A DNA stretch of 41,854 nt from an uncultured Verrucomicrobiales bacterium (GCA_913041895.1 CAJWKQ010000005.1:1-41854); one strand, 5' to 3'; positions 17,285 through 25,827 are shown, counted from the first letter of the stretch. Made by a program: numbers and translations. The notes: generated by a model from the letters alone, not told the origin.

Positions 17285-17954
17285 AAGGAGTCTCTCGCTT
17301 ATGGAATTCCTCAAAATTAATCACCTGTTCAAAACGATCCAGCAGCGCGTGATCGTGAGTTACCATTACCAGTGTGGCGTGATTAGCATTAGCTTGTGCA
17401 AACAATAAATCTAGGATTTTAGACTTGCTGGAAGGATCGAGATTGCCGGTGGGTTCATCGGCTAGAATTAGCTTCGGTTGCGGCAAAAGTGCGCGTCCAA
17501 TCGCAACGCGTTGCAGTTCGCCTTGTGACAAGGTATCAATGGCTGCGTCCAGTTTGTCGGTCAATTGGAGATCTTTTGCCAAAGAATCGAGACGAATGTT
17601 CACTTCTGCCGTCAGATTAATTGCGTCATTCAGACGGTAAGGGATTCGGATATTCTCCAGAACATTCAGGTACTCAATCAGTCTAAAGTCCTGAAATACA
17701 AAGCCGATCTGTTTAATTCGAAAAGCGCGTCGGCCAGCATCAGACAAGCTGTGCAGTGGGTTTTCACCTACCTGAATTGTACCTGATTGCGGCTGAGTAA
17801 TACCGGCTAAAAGATGGAGCAAGGTGGTTTTACCCGAACCGCTAGGCCCAACAAAAGCAGTGCGTGATCCGGTTGCTAGCTTCAACTCAGGGATGTGCAG
17901 CCGGAAATCTTCGTCACCATAGGCAAACTCTACTTGGCATAGGCCGATATTCAT
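17277..17954 (-). CDS. ABC transporter ATPase, LolD/MacB type
   Basis: 225 residues with all nucleotide-binding motifs. Walker A is GPSGSGKTTLLHLLAG near residue 36. The Q-loop is in VFQDFRLIEYL. The signature LSQGELQRVAIGRAL is near 140, Walker B LILADEPTGNLDPSS near 160, and the switch His in VMVTHDHAL near 195. The DEPTGNLD form is characteristic of the LolD/MacB/FtsE group. It acts in the cytoplasm with the permease encoded directly downstream. The start ATG overlaps the stop of the 592-residue protein by one base (TGATG), showing tight coupling. Cargo is unknown. It is unlikely to be the sole LolD of the cell because of its association with an unusual membrane protein. Confidence 0.92.
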   Translation of the reverse strand: MNIGLCQVEFAYGDEDFRLHIPELKLATGSRTAFVGPSGSGKTTLLHLLAGITQPQSGTIQVGENPLHSLSDAGRRAFRIKQIGFVFQDFRLIEYLNVLENIRIPYRLNDAINLTAEVNIRLDSLAKDLQLTDKLDAAIDTLSQGELQRVAIGRALLPQPKLILADEPTGNLDPSSKSKILDLLFAQANANHATLVMVTHDHALLDRFEQVINFEEFHKRETPYA

Positions 17955-19732
17955 CAGTTGTCGTCAAACATGCGCAGGCCGGTTTCAAAACGCACCCGTT
18001 TTTCATTCGTAACTTCAAATGCTGAGATACGTCCACGACCCTCTTTAGAGCTATCGAGCTTGATGCGGGCTGAGTATTGGTTTTCGCGTGTGTGAATGTG
18101 TCCCCAATGTTCTACTGTACCGGTTACATTCCAGGTGCAGAGCAAACTATAACTCTCTCCTGCCGGTTCAATAGAAACGATGCGCACTTCTTTTACATCT
18201 GAGATCGCCCCTCCCTGTTCCTGCATACGAAGAGCGCTTTCAATTTGAAGAAATAGTTTTTCAAGTGTTTTACCTGTGACACTGTGGGCGAGCGCATCGT
18301 AAATATCACTTTGTTGGTTATACTCCCAAGCGCGGTAAATGTTTTGAAGTAAAGTAGATGTGTGTTCCTTAAGGTCCAAGGAGGCAGAATGCTTTCTTTG
18401 TGAGAGTGGAACATGATCTTTAAATAAAAATGCGCCCAGCAACCAGATTGCGAGCACTCCCAAACTTCGTACGATGCGCTGAGAGTGGCCACGATAGATT
18501 CCCCACGTGAAAACGCTTGCGGCAAATGCAATCCCGATTAGAATAAAACTAACGCGTGAAATTGCGGGTTGAAGTGGGGCAATCCAACCAGTATTAAAAT
18601 TGATGGGGCTTGGTGTTTCGCCCTCACGGGACCAATCGTATTGTGGCTGGTCTTTAACGAAGAATTCTTCTGTTGGAGGTAAGTTGCGGTCATAAACAAT
18701 TGAACGCATAAACGGAGCCGAATCATTGAAGATCTCCCATTTCATTTTCACGGATTTGGGTGGTGCCTTGGCAGGATAACGGAGAATAATTCCAAGTCTT
18801 GCTTGATAAGCACTTATGCGACGAGGCTTTGCATTTTGGGCGAAGTCGTTGATGTCTAAACCAAAAAACTGTAGTCTCTGAAGCACTGCCTTTACCGGAA
18901 TTTCATCAATTTCAACGGGGTTTCGCTCGCGAAACCACTCGGCAATTAGTTTGCGCGCTACCTCTTGCTCTTCCACTTCAAGAAACTCACGATTTTTTCG
19001 TTTCACAGGCACCCATTTTTCGAATGTGAGCAGAGGCACCAGAATCTCATGACGAACCTCTCGGTCATTCAAATAAATGTAAGAATACAGTCCGGTGTAG
19101 CTGGTAATGCCAAGTCGTTTTTGCATTTCTTCCTCGCGCTTCTTACGCAACTCGCGCCAGTTCTTAGGGGCTTCCGTTGGGGGATTCTCCCAATCAATAG
19201 CAATGGTATGTGGTCTGCCGTGTTGGAGTTGAGTAGGTTTGTCAGTCCAAATGCCTTTCTGCAAAACCATGAAATCCATTATGGATGGGATCACGCTTTT
19301 GTTTCCTCCAAATTGCTGCAAAACAGTCAGAAATTTTGGTTTTTGCTTCGCAGGAATATAGCGCATCAAGAAAATTGCATGTCGCTTCATTAGCTCGGCT
19401 TGCGGCACGCCTTCATCCGGGATTGCCGCAAGATCCCGGCGTTCAACCTCTCCTTTCAGGAGTTTTCCATCTTCACCGCGTAGCGTAAAATGTTTTAGCA
19501 GGAATTCGTCGTGTTTTACCGCTGCTTCACGAAGGTCTTCAGCGTTAAAGATGGTTTTTGAGTCTGCTTTTAAGCTGTGAAAAAGCACAAGATCCTCGAG
19601 CATTATGCGAAGTTCCACTAGCACCTCATCCTCGCGCACATTGGCGACGGCGTTACTCATGGATATGGGATGAGCTATGGCCGAAAGGGCCAAAACCAAC
19701 CATGCTGCCACAATGATCCTGAGGGAGTTCAA
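17954..19732 (-). CDS. Exported membrane protein of unknown function coupled to an ABC transporter
   Basis: 592 residues, not assigned to a family. A signal peptide (LRIIVAAWLVLALSAIAHP) leads to an N-terminal domain starting HPISMSNAVANVREDEVLV. This recalls the exported domain of HupE/UreJ-2-like proteins, though that is only a weak resemblance. A charged middle region includes a probable coiled coil (REEEMQKRL). Two hydrophobic segments lie near residues 394-437. A C-terminal soluble domain follows (EVRIVSIEPAGESYSLLCTW) that may have an NTF2- or IMS-like alpha+beta fold. Such a layout puts about 370 residues outside the membrane and 150 on the other side. The gene is coupled to the LolD-like ATPase by a one-base overlap, so it is probably an accessory subunit or substrate-handling partner. 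The start is a TTG; a GTG at 19711 with AGGA in front is an alternative but gives a weaker signal peptide. Confidence 0.7.
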   Translation of the reverse strand: MNSLRIIVAAWLVLALSAIAHPISMSNAVANVREDEVLVELRIMLEDLVLFHSLKADSKTIFNAEDLREAAVKHDEFLLKHFTLRGEDGKLLKGEVERRDLAAIPDEGVPQAELMKRHAIFLMRYIPAKQKPKFLTVLQQFGGNKSVIPSIMDFMVLQKGIWTDKPTQLQHGRPHTIAIDWENPPTEAPKNWRELRKKREEEMQKRLGITSYTGLYSYIYLNDREVRHEILVPLLTFEKWVPVKRKNREFLEVEEQEVARKLIAEWFRERNPVEIDEIPVKAVLQRLQFFGLDINDFAQNAKPRRISAYQARLGIILRYPAKAPPKSVKMKWEIFNDSAPFMRSIVYDRNLPPTEEFFVKDQPQYDWSREGETPSPINFNTGWIAPLQPAISRVSFILIGIAFAASVFTWGIYRGHSQRIVRSLGVLAIWLLGAFLFKDHVPLSQRKHSASLDLKEHTSTLLQNIYRAWEYNQQSDIYDALAHSVTGKTLEKLFLQIESALRMQEQGGAISDVKEVRIVSIEPAGESYSLLCTWNVTGTVEHWGHIHTRENQYSARIKLDSSKEGRGRISAFEVTNEKRVRFETGLRMFDDN

Positions 19733-19780
19733 GGCCGCGTCTTATAGTTTAAATCGCCGAATTACGAAAGCCTCAAAGAG

Positions 19781-21634
19781 TTACTTTACTTCGATGATGG
19801 TTTCCACCCACTCTCGAAAGTGCATGCCTTCAGATTCGATATCGGCAGTGATAATGTAAACCCCAGGCACCCTCGGAGCCTGAATCTTTACTTTTACCGT
19901 CCCTTCGGCTCGTGATCTAAGTTTGGTGGAGCTAGGTTTGCTCAGTACTTTGACACCTTGGCGGCCGTGTGGAGTGATCTTGAATATGCGCTGTGTCGGA
20001 GAATGATTGATGAGGCGTACTTCCACCTCGCGCATTTCGCCGGGTTTCATTTTGTTTCCGTATGGATAAAATGTCGCCCACCTTTCGTCTATCCCATAGT
20101 TTGGATCATCCCACGGAAAGAGATCGCGAAGGATCTTGGTGCGTTTGGCATATTGTGCTTCAAGGTAGGTTAGTTCCCTTCCCGAGAATCGGAATACATG
20201 CGGCACATGTTGGTTGATCAGCCAAGTATTCTTGGGCAATTCACGTACAATCTTGAAACATCGCGGGTAGCCTGAATCTGGATGGACTAGGTTTCGATTT
20301 AATAAACAATAATCATCGATGCCAGAGGGAGCAAACGAGTCGCCGATAAAGAACACCGGTTTGGCTTTGGGCCGTTCTACGAGTAATGCCCCGTGGTAAT
20401 ACATTTGCCCCGGGAAAAACCGAAAAGTGAATTGGTATTCATGCCATTTCATTGTCTCACCGTCTTTCATACCCTTGACATCTTTGATGGCATTTTCGGT
20501 TAAACCTGGCATGAGATATCTTCCAGGATTCTCTAATACATCCTCATATTCAGTAGTTGCAAATACGGGGCACTTGAAGTGTTCGGCAGCCGCCTTGACC
20601 ATTTGTGAATGGTCGTCATGCGTGTGGGTGACAAAGATGCCATCGATTTGTTTTACAACACTCTTCGCTACGAGATCTTTCACGTATTCGAATTGATTCT
20701 TTCCGCCGCAATCCAAAAGGAATCCATGGCCGTTGTCTGCCACGATGATGCGGCTGGTTGAATATTGAATAATCCAATCGGGCGTATCCAGGTGTAGGCA
20801 GTAAGGCATGAGGTCAATCTTTGCTCCCTTACCCAATATGCGTTCACCACAAATACGCATTCGCTCTTCTTTGAAATACCAATGCAATGCGTTGGTCGAG
20901 AGGTAGTTCCGGTAGAGCGCTTGCACACGGCTGATAAGTTTGTTGATAGCCTTTTCAGAGTTATCAATTACAGGGCCACGTGCAGGATATATAATATCTG
21001 GTTTCCACGCCTTTATCTTTTCGAGGCTGTTGATTAAATCTGCCAAGCGCGCGCCATAACCGTGATATCCCCCAACCTTTGCCTTGGGAATTGCATCTTG
21101 AAAACTGTATAGATCGAAGATTTTCCCATCTCCGTAAATTAAGTCTCCCGTGAACGCGCACCGCTTTCCATCCACCACTGCCAAATAAGACACGGCTCCT
21201 CGAGTAAAACCTGGCGTTTCCATTACCTGAAACTTGATGTTAGATGAGTCTATAACATCTCCTTCGCTTACCCATTTATCCACTTTTATCGGCTCTATCA
21301 ACACTTTGGTGGACTGCTGCTCATAATAATGGAAACGTTTCGAAGACATAGTTTTCCAGTAATCGTTTGTATTTGAAAATAGGTTTTCTTCTTTTTGCGG
21401 CGCCACCACGAGGGCGTCCTCAGGTATTGCTGCAATGACATCACGTCGGTGATGAGTAAGCAGCAATTGGCCTACTTTTTGATTGGATTTACCAAACCTA
21501 TACACGTGTACAGAATCAGAATTTTTGAGGTTTCCAATAGAAATTGAGTTTCCGTCGGCAAGTTGCTCAATCTTGACGCTTTCTGCCCCAGTTATTAATT
21601 GAATTAGCATTAGCGAAATAACTAGTGTGCGCAT
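19781..21634 (-). CDS. Exported protein with two metallo-beta-lactamase-fold domains
   Basis: 617 residues with a short signal peptide (MRTLVISLMLIQLITGAES). The first MBL-like domain is degenerate: LLTHHRRDVIAA stands where H-x-H-x-D-H is expected, and TPGFTRGAVSY has Phe for the metal-binding His, although FTGDLIYGDG is kept. The second domain is intact, with VTHTHDDHSQM near residue 336, a His in PGQMYYHGALL near 410, FIGDSFAPSG near 428 and INQHVPHVFRFS near 473. The C-terminal 85 residues look like a beta-sandwich (EVEVRLINHSPTQRIFK). It is presumably a periplasmic metal-dependent hydrolase; the substrate is unknown. It sits 48 bases upstream of the 592-residue gene on the same strand, so the four genes down to the permease look like one operon. 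Confidence 0.82.
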   Translation of the reverse strand: MRTLVISLMLIQLITGAESVKIEQLADGNSISIGNLKNSDSVHVYRFGKSNQKVGQLLLTHHRRDVIAAIPEDALVVAPQKEENLFSNTNDYWKTMSSKRFHYYEQQSTKVLIEPIKVDKWVSEGDVIDSSNIKFQVMETPGFTRGAVSYLAVVDGKRCAFTGDLIYGDGKIFDLYSFQDAIPKAKVGGYHGYGARLADLINSLEKIKAWKPDIIYPARGPVIDNSEKAINKLISRVQALYRNYLSTNALHWYFKEERMRICGERILGKGAKIDLMPYCLHLDTPDWIIQYSTSRIIVADNGHGFLLDCGGKNQFEYVKDLVAKSVVKQIDGIFVTHTHDDHSQMVKAAAEHFKCPVFATTEYEDVLENPGRYLMPGLTENAIKDVKGMKDGETMKWHEYQFTFRFFPGQMYYHGALLVERPKAKPVFFIGDSFAPSGIDDYCLLNRNLVHPDSGYPRCFKIVRELPKNTWLINQHVPHVFRFSGRELTYLEAQYAKRTKILRDLFPWDDPNYGIDERWATFYPYGNKMKPGEMREVEVRLINHSPTQRIFKITPHGRQGVKVLSKPSSTKLRSRAEGTVKVKIQAPRVPGVYIITADIESEGMHFREWVETIIEVK

Positions 21635-21694
21635 TGGAAAAAGGTAGCGTGAAGTCTTTGATAGGCAATAAAGGAATATAGCTAGTGATTATAT

Positions 21695-21705
21695 GCACTA
21701 TGTGC
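21695..21705. promoter_or_regulatory. Short palindrome in the divergent MBL / aminotransferase intergenic region
   Basis: GCAC-TAT-GTGC lies in the 146-base region between the divergent starts at 21634 and 21781. The region must hold promoters for both directions, but I cannot pick a convincing -35/-10 pair. The palindrome is a possible operator; evidence is symmetry and position only. Confidence 0.25.
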
Positions 21706-21780
21706 CCTTTTCATAGTTTGTATGTGTGGGGGTAAGAGTATGTAAAATTCATAAGTTTATGGCTTTAAACTTGAAAAAAA

Positions 21781-22980
21781 ATGTGGAAAGGAGCACCTCT
21801 TCAGAGCGGGGGTATGACAACAAGTAACGATAAACGTAATGTGAGGACCGATTTGCCTCTAATGAGTGATGATGAGGGAAACGTTGTTTTATTTCATCCC
21901 TTTATCCCCGATAAAGCAAAGGATTATGTGTGCGATACGCTGAGCACAAGATGGATTGGCCAAGGGCCAAAAGTCGAACGGTTTGAGCAAAAATTTAAGG
22001 AAGTCATTGGCTCGGAGCAAAGCCCGATTTCGGTTGGAGCGGGAACAGACGCCTTACACTTAGCATATGTGTTGGCAGGCATTCAGCCTGGAGATGAGGT
22101 TGTGACTCCAGTCTTTACCTGTACAGCCACCAACATCCCTTTAGCACATATGGGGGCAGTTATTCGGTTTGCTGATGTTCAAACAGACACACTCAATATT
22201 GATCCAAACCATGTTCGCGCGCTAATGACTGAAAAAACAAAAGCGATTGTTTGCGTGCATTACGGAGGACTTCCTTGTGATATGCAGGAACTCCGTGAAA
22301 TCGCTGATGAGTGGAAAGTGCCGATAATTGAAGATGCCGCTCACGCATTTGGGGCATCTTATATGGGGACTCCGATAGGCAACCTTTCGGAATTTACCAT
22401 GTTTTCCTTTCAGGCAATTAAACATATTACAACGGGCGACGGCGGTATGTTAATGCTGAAGGACTCGGGTTTAGTTTCTAAGGCCAAACGGATTCGTTGG
22501 TTTGGAATTGATCGTGAGGCGAAGCAGGGGGGCATTTGGGAGAACGATATTACCGAATTAGGTTTCAAGTATCAAATGACTGATATTTCTGCTGCAATAG
22601 GATTGGCGGCTTTAGAGGAATATCCTCAAATGATAGAACATAGGAAAAAACTATTTTCAATATATGAAAAGGAGCTTATCAGTATTCCGGGTATCCAATT
22701 TGTTGGCTCACGGAGGACAGATCGGGAGCATGGAGCATGGCTTTGCACTATATTAGCGGAAGATCGACGCGGGCTTCAAGCAAAGCTGGCTGAACACCAC
22801 ATTGAGTCAAATCAAGTCCATTTCAGAAATGATCGCTATTCGATTTTCAAATCATACATTGAAGAAGGGGCGTATCCTCATATGGATACGGTGGAAGATC
22901 AGTATTTAGTGTTACCGCTGCACACTAAAGTGAGTGAAGAGGATGTATTGCGTATTTGCGATTTGGTCCGGAAAGGCTGA
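21781..22980 (+). CDS. DegT/DnrJ/EryC1-family nucleotide-sugar aminotransferase
   Basis: 399 residues, PLP-dependent. SVGAGTDALHLAYVLAG near residue 82 binds the cofactor phosphate. PIIEDAAHAFGASYMG near 182 carries the Asp that contacts the PLP nitrogen. SFQAIKHITTGDGGMLML near 210 contains the Schiff-base lysine. Such enzymes aminate 3- or 4-keto-6-deoxy nucleotide sugars (WecE, PglE, ArnB, QdtB types). Possible substrates in this locus are the UDP-4-keto sugar from the dehydratase at 10303 or the dTDP-4-keto sugar from RmlB; sequence alone does not decide. An ATG at 21814 is an alternative start, since the first 11 residues are not typical of the family and no ribosome-binding site precedes 21781. 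It is followed within five bases by a methyltransferase. Confidence 0.9.
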   Translation: MWKGAPLQSGGMTTSNDKRNVRTDLPLMSDDEGNVVLFHPFIPDKAKDYVCDTLSTRWIGQGPKVERFEQKFKEVIGSEQSPISVGAGTDALHLAYVLAGIQPGDEVVTPVFTCTATNIPLAHMGAVIRFADVQTDTLNIDPNHVRALMTEKTKAIVCVHYGGLPCDMQELREIADEWKVPIIEDAAHAFGASYMGTPIGNLSEFTMFSFQAIKHITTGDGGMLMLKDSGLVSKAKRIRWFGIDREAKQGGIWENDITELGFKYQMTDISAAIGLAALEEYPQMIEHRKKLFSIYEKELISIPGIQFVGSRRTDREHGAWLCTILAEDRRGLQAKLAEHHIESNQVHFRNDRYSIFKSYIEEGAYPHMDTVEDQYLVLPLHTKVSEEDVLRICDLVRKG

Positions 22981-22984
22981 AGGA

Positions 22985-23689
22985 TTGAGCATAAAAATTC
23001 CTTACCTGGCAGATAAGCAACTGATGGATTTGAATGAAAGGCTGCAAGGCCGAGGGGTCTTGACTGATTTACTTAAAAGTCAAGAGGGAGACCCATTTGA
23101 CAAGGGGACAATTATACCCGAGCTGGATTCTTCATATAAGAAAAATCATTATCAGTATTTGTTTTACGTACTTACTAGAATGTTACTGCCAAAGAGAATC
23201 GTAGAGATTGGGGTTCTACAGGGATTCTCATTGCTAGCCATGGGTTGCGCACTAAAGGAAAATGGAACGGGCGAAATTCACGCTTTTGATCTTTTTGAAA
23301 AGTATGAATACAAGTGTGATAACTTTGATGATGTTGCATCACGCGTATCAGAGATGGAACTTGAAAAACTCGTTACTTTACATCAAGCGGATGCATCATC
23401 GGTGGCTACATTTATAGAGGAAACTGATATTCTTCACGTAGATGTATCTAATGATGGTCAAATAGTGAGTGAAATTTTTTCACAATGGGAAAATAAAACA
23501 TCTCAAGCTATGATTTTTGAGGGAGGTAGCTTAGAGAGAGATAAGGTTCAATGGATGGTTGAGTATGATAAAAAAAGTCTTTTTGATGAGTTTTTGGAAT
23601 TAAGTAAAAACGAGCCAGAGTGGCACTTTTTCACAATCCATCCATTTCCTTCCATCACAATCGCTGTGAACGGAAAATATGAACCTTAA
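22985..23689 (+). CDS. Class I SAM-dependent methyltransferase-like protein
   Basis: 234 residues. IVEIGVLQGFSLLAMGCAL is motif I of a Rossmann methyltransferase with a Methyltransf_24-like sequence. EIHAFDLF is the acidic end of strand 2 that binds the SAM ribose, and TDILHVDVSNDG is a strand-4 segment. It would methylate a sugar hydroxyl or a glycan end. The frame is open from 22934, overlapping the aminotransferase gene. The TTG at 22985 is best supported, because GGAAAGG lies seven bases upstream and there is then no overlap; an ATG at 23024 is a further possibility. It is the last gene of a two-gene plus-strand unit and is followed by a probable terminator. Confidence 0.65.
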   Translation: MSIKIPYLADKQLMDLNERLQGRGVLTDLLKSQEGDPFDKGTIIPELDSSYKKNHYQYLFYVLTRMLLPKRIVEIGVLQGFSLLAMGCALKENGTGEIHAFDLFEKYEYKCDNFDDVASRVSEMELEKLVTLHQADASSVATFIEETDILHVDVSNDGQIVSEIFSQWENKTSQAMIFEGGSLERDKVQWMVEYDKKSLFDEFLELSKNEPEWHFFTIHPFPSITIAVNGKYEP

Positions 23690-24002
23690 AATGAAGATGA
23701 CAATTCCCGCCTCTAGTCATGTTGTATATGGCTGGGGCACTATACCTCCTTGCATCAAGCTGAATTACATCTGCTAATCAGCTTCCGATTCTTTTTGAGC
23801 GCCTTTTTAAATTTGGGGTTGGTAATTTCATTTTAAATCCTACCTATATCGCCGGTAAAACTGATGTTAGTTGATTTATTTTATATCTTTGAGCTTGAAA
23901 GTTTTTGCCTCTGTTTCGGGGTGTTTGCCCTTTTTTGTATTGGCTTTAAAGTAGTCTAGCAAGAATGAGTGACGACCTTGCCATCGATAAATACACGGCA
24001 CA
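23690..24002. other. Decayed junction between converging units
   Basis: This gap of about 313 bases between a plus-strand and a minus-strand unit has no intact gene. It holds a probable terminator (23757-23796), a 32-codon plus-strand open frame (23679-23777) of doubtful coding status, and on the minus strand the tail of an orphan frame (23876-24031). Together these suggest leftover pieces of genes at a recombination point. Confidence 0.45.
23757..23796 (+). terminator. Candidate intrinsic terminator after the methyltransferase gene
   Basis: AAGCTGA (23757-23763) pairs with TCAGCTT (23778-23784) across a 14-base loop and is followed by CCGATTCTTTTT. It lies about 70 bases after the stop at 23689, where the plus-strand unit should end. 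The loop is long and the T run is interrupted, so efficiency is uncertain. Confidence 0.45.
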
Positions 24003-24031
24003 TTACCATGATAGATGCTGAGAAATATTTT
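23876..24031 (-). pseudogene. Orphan C-terminal coding fragment, family not recognised
   Basis: On the minus strand a frame is open for 51 codons between a TAG and a TAA, with no start codon. Its translation is protein-like: FLSIYHGNVPCIYRWQGRH near the beginning and ANTKKGKHPETEAKTFKLKD at the end. It overlaps the 3' end of the broken methyltransferase in another frame. It may be the tail of a lost gene, or a further extension of that methyltransferase reached by a second frameshift. I cannot name the family. Confidence 0.3.
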
Positions 24032-24639
24032 CTATAAAACTCTTCTTTCTATGCTTCTCCTCAATTATGAGGGTTCGGAAAATCCCTGAAGTTCTGCAAC
24101 TGTGGGCACTGTACTCATCTTTCTCGGAATAGTACGTATCTATGTGCGGACACCGATATCGATTTATTAAATACTGTGCCTGCTTGGTGGCGGGCATGCT
24201 TTCCCCGCACCCTTTGCATAGTTTTTTATTTTGGCATCTTGGAGAATAAATTGCAAAGCTAATCAAGATGGTTCCTTGTAGTATCTTTTTGTCAATCAGT
24301 TGAGTGTATAATTTTTTATCAAAAGAAGACCACATGTAATAGGTATCAAATTCGGGTATTTCTGCTTGTTGCACATCCGCGTGGATTATCTTTCCATCAA
24401 TTATTTGTTGTGAATATTTTGCATGTTCTTTTCGGATTTCAAGTCCCCCTATTTTTTTTGGGGGGGGGGTGAAAATTGCCTATAAACGCAAGACTATGCC
24501 CCCAACCGGATCCAATTTCAAAAAAACTCTTATTCTCAATATATTCTGAAAGGTTTTCAAATACCTTATTTGGAGTTTTATGTGGCACATATCTCTCCAT
24601 TTTGAATATATCGCTTCTTTCGATCTCTTGTATATTCAT
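24003..24639 (-). pseudogene. SAM-dependent methyltransferase-like gene interrupted at a C10/A8 homopolymer
   Basis: The ATG at 24639 opens a frame with MNIQEIERSDIF and FFEIGSGWGHSLAF (SAM-binding motif I). It ends prematurely at a TGA at 24439-24441, just after the homopolymer. Reading with one base fewer in the tract joins it to IGGLEIRKEHAKYSQQIIDG and on through ADVQQAEIPEFDTYYMW to a stop at 24003. That gives a continuous protein of about 211 residues. GLEI-R is the expected acidic strand-2 end after motif I, so the restored frame is convincing. The C-terminal part contains a Cys cluster (CQNKKLCKGCGE). The gene is last in the minus-strand operon. It is either a phase-variable gene caught in the OFF state, a decayed gene, or an assembly error at the tract. 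Confidence 0.7.
24452..24469 (-). repeat. C10A8 homopolymer tract inside a methyltransferase gene
   Basis: On the plus strand the sequence is eight T (24452-24459) followed by ten G (24460-24469), so the coding strand reads ten C then eight A. Runs of this length are typical slipped-strand sites. Removing one base restores the frame of the host gene. Confidence 0.8.
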
Positions 24640-24702
24640 GGCTAAAAAAGATTTCCTGATTTTAATGGCTTGGCTTTTATATCACCTTAATCTGGCCAGA
24701 GA

Positions 24703-25827
24703 TTAACTGTGTAAATAATCTAGAATGGCCTCACATATAAACTCGATTTCCTGCTGTCCAAGCTGCGGGTACATTGGTAGTGTGACGATCGATTCACATA
24801 CATTGTCCGTTACACTAAGGTCAGCTCGAATGTATTCCCCATTTCTGTAAGGTTCCATTTGGTGCAAAGGTGGATCAAAATGGACAGATGCTTCTATGCC
24901 TATGCTCTTCAGGTGCAAGACGAGTGAATCGCGTAATTCAGGGTTTTTCAGTCGAATAGTGTACATTTGATATACATGCTTATTTCCTGGCACTACGACC
25001 GGAGTAATGATGTTATCCTTTTCTGAAAGTAAACCATTATAAAGTTCTGCATTTTTGATTCGCTTGCTATTCATGGATTCAAGCTTATCCATCTGAACCA
25101 CGCCCATTGCCGCCTGAAAATTAGTCAGCCTGAAATTATATCCAATATCAGATGCTATCCGACGCCATGGTTTATTTTTTGATTGTTGCTCAGGAGCGGT
25201 TTTATTTATGCCATGAGCCATCACGCATTTAACCCTATTGGCGATTTCGCTATCATTAGTTGTCAGCATTCCACCTTCACCAACAGTAATATTTTTAGTG
25301 GGGAAAAAGGAGAAGCATCCCGTTCCAAAGGAACCGGCTTGTTTCCCACAATGTTCTCCTCCAATCGTCTCTGCACTATCCTCTACTATGTACAACGAAT
25401 TCTTTTCTGCGATTTTTTTAATTTCAGTCATATCTGCCATCTGGCCAGCATAGTGTACAGGCATGATTGCCTCTGTTGAGGGGGTAATGAGTGATTCAAT
25501 TGATTTGGGGTTCAAGGTGAAAGAAGTTTCATTAATGTCAGCAAAAATGGGCGTCGCCTTCGCGTTTATTATTGCGTTGGCTGATGCCACCCATGTGAAA
25601 CTTGGGACAATGATTTCTCCGCGTATATCAGCGCATTCTATGGCTAATTGTAGGGCAGAAGTGCAGGAGTTCATTGATATAGCGTGATCTACCCCCAAGA
25701 GATTTTTGAACGCTTCCTCGAATTCAGAATTTTTTTCCCCGTGGCAAAGCCACCCGGAAGATATAGTTTCTGTTATGGCATCTAATTCCTCTGTGCCAAT
25801 ATCCGGAATGCATAAAGGTATTTTCAT
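24703..25827 (-). CDS. DegT/DnrJ/EryC1-family aminotransferase (perosamine/VioA-like)
   Basis: 374 residues, PLP-dependent. SMNSCTSALQLAIE near residue 51 is the phosphate-binding turn, YIVEDSAETIGGEHCGK near 150 carries the Asp, and FFPTKNITVGEGGML near 178 contains the PLP lysine. The GWLCHGEKNSEFEEAF N-terminal pattern is that of 4-aminotransferases acting on 4-keto-6-deoxyhexoses. The gene starts in an ATGA overlap with the epimerase and lies one gene away from a sugar N-formyltransferase. A 4-amino-4,6-dideoxy sugar that is then N-formylated is therefore the likely product. With RmlA/RmlB nearby, a dTDP-viosamine-type route is attractive, but a GDP- or UDP-sugar substrate is not excluded. 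Confidence 0.92.
   Translation of the reverse strand: MKIPLCIPDIGTEELDAITETISSGWLCHGEKNSEFEEAFKNLLGVDHAISMNSCTSALQLAIECADIRGEIIVPSFTWVASANAIINAKATPIFADINETSFTLNPKSIESLITPSTEAIMPVHYAGQMADMTEIKKIAEKNSLYIVEDSAETIGGEHCGKQAGSFGTGCFSFFPTKNITVGEGGMLTTNDSEIANRVKCVMAHGINKTAPEQQSKNKPWRRIASDIGYNFRLTNFQAAMGVVQMDKLESMNSKRIKNAELYNGLLSEKDNIITPVVVPGNKHVYQMYTIRLKNPELRDSLVLHLKSIGIEASVHFDPPLHQMEPYRNGEYIRADLSVTDNVCESIVTLPMYPQLGQQEIEFICEAILDYLHS

Noticed and set aside
19781-21634. Annotating the MBL protein as a beta-lactamase or resistance gene
   Set aside because: The fold is used by many hydrolases; size, tandem domains and C-terminal beta-sandwich do not match class B beta-lactamases.
23679-23777. A 32-codon plus-strand frame overlapping the methyltransferase stop
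   Set aside because: Too short, no recognisable sequence, and it runs into the candidate terminator; noted only as possible debris at the junction.
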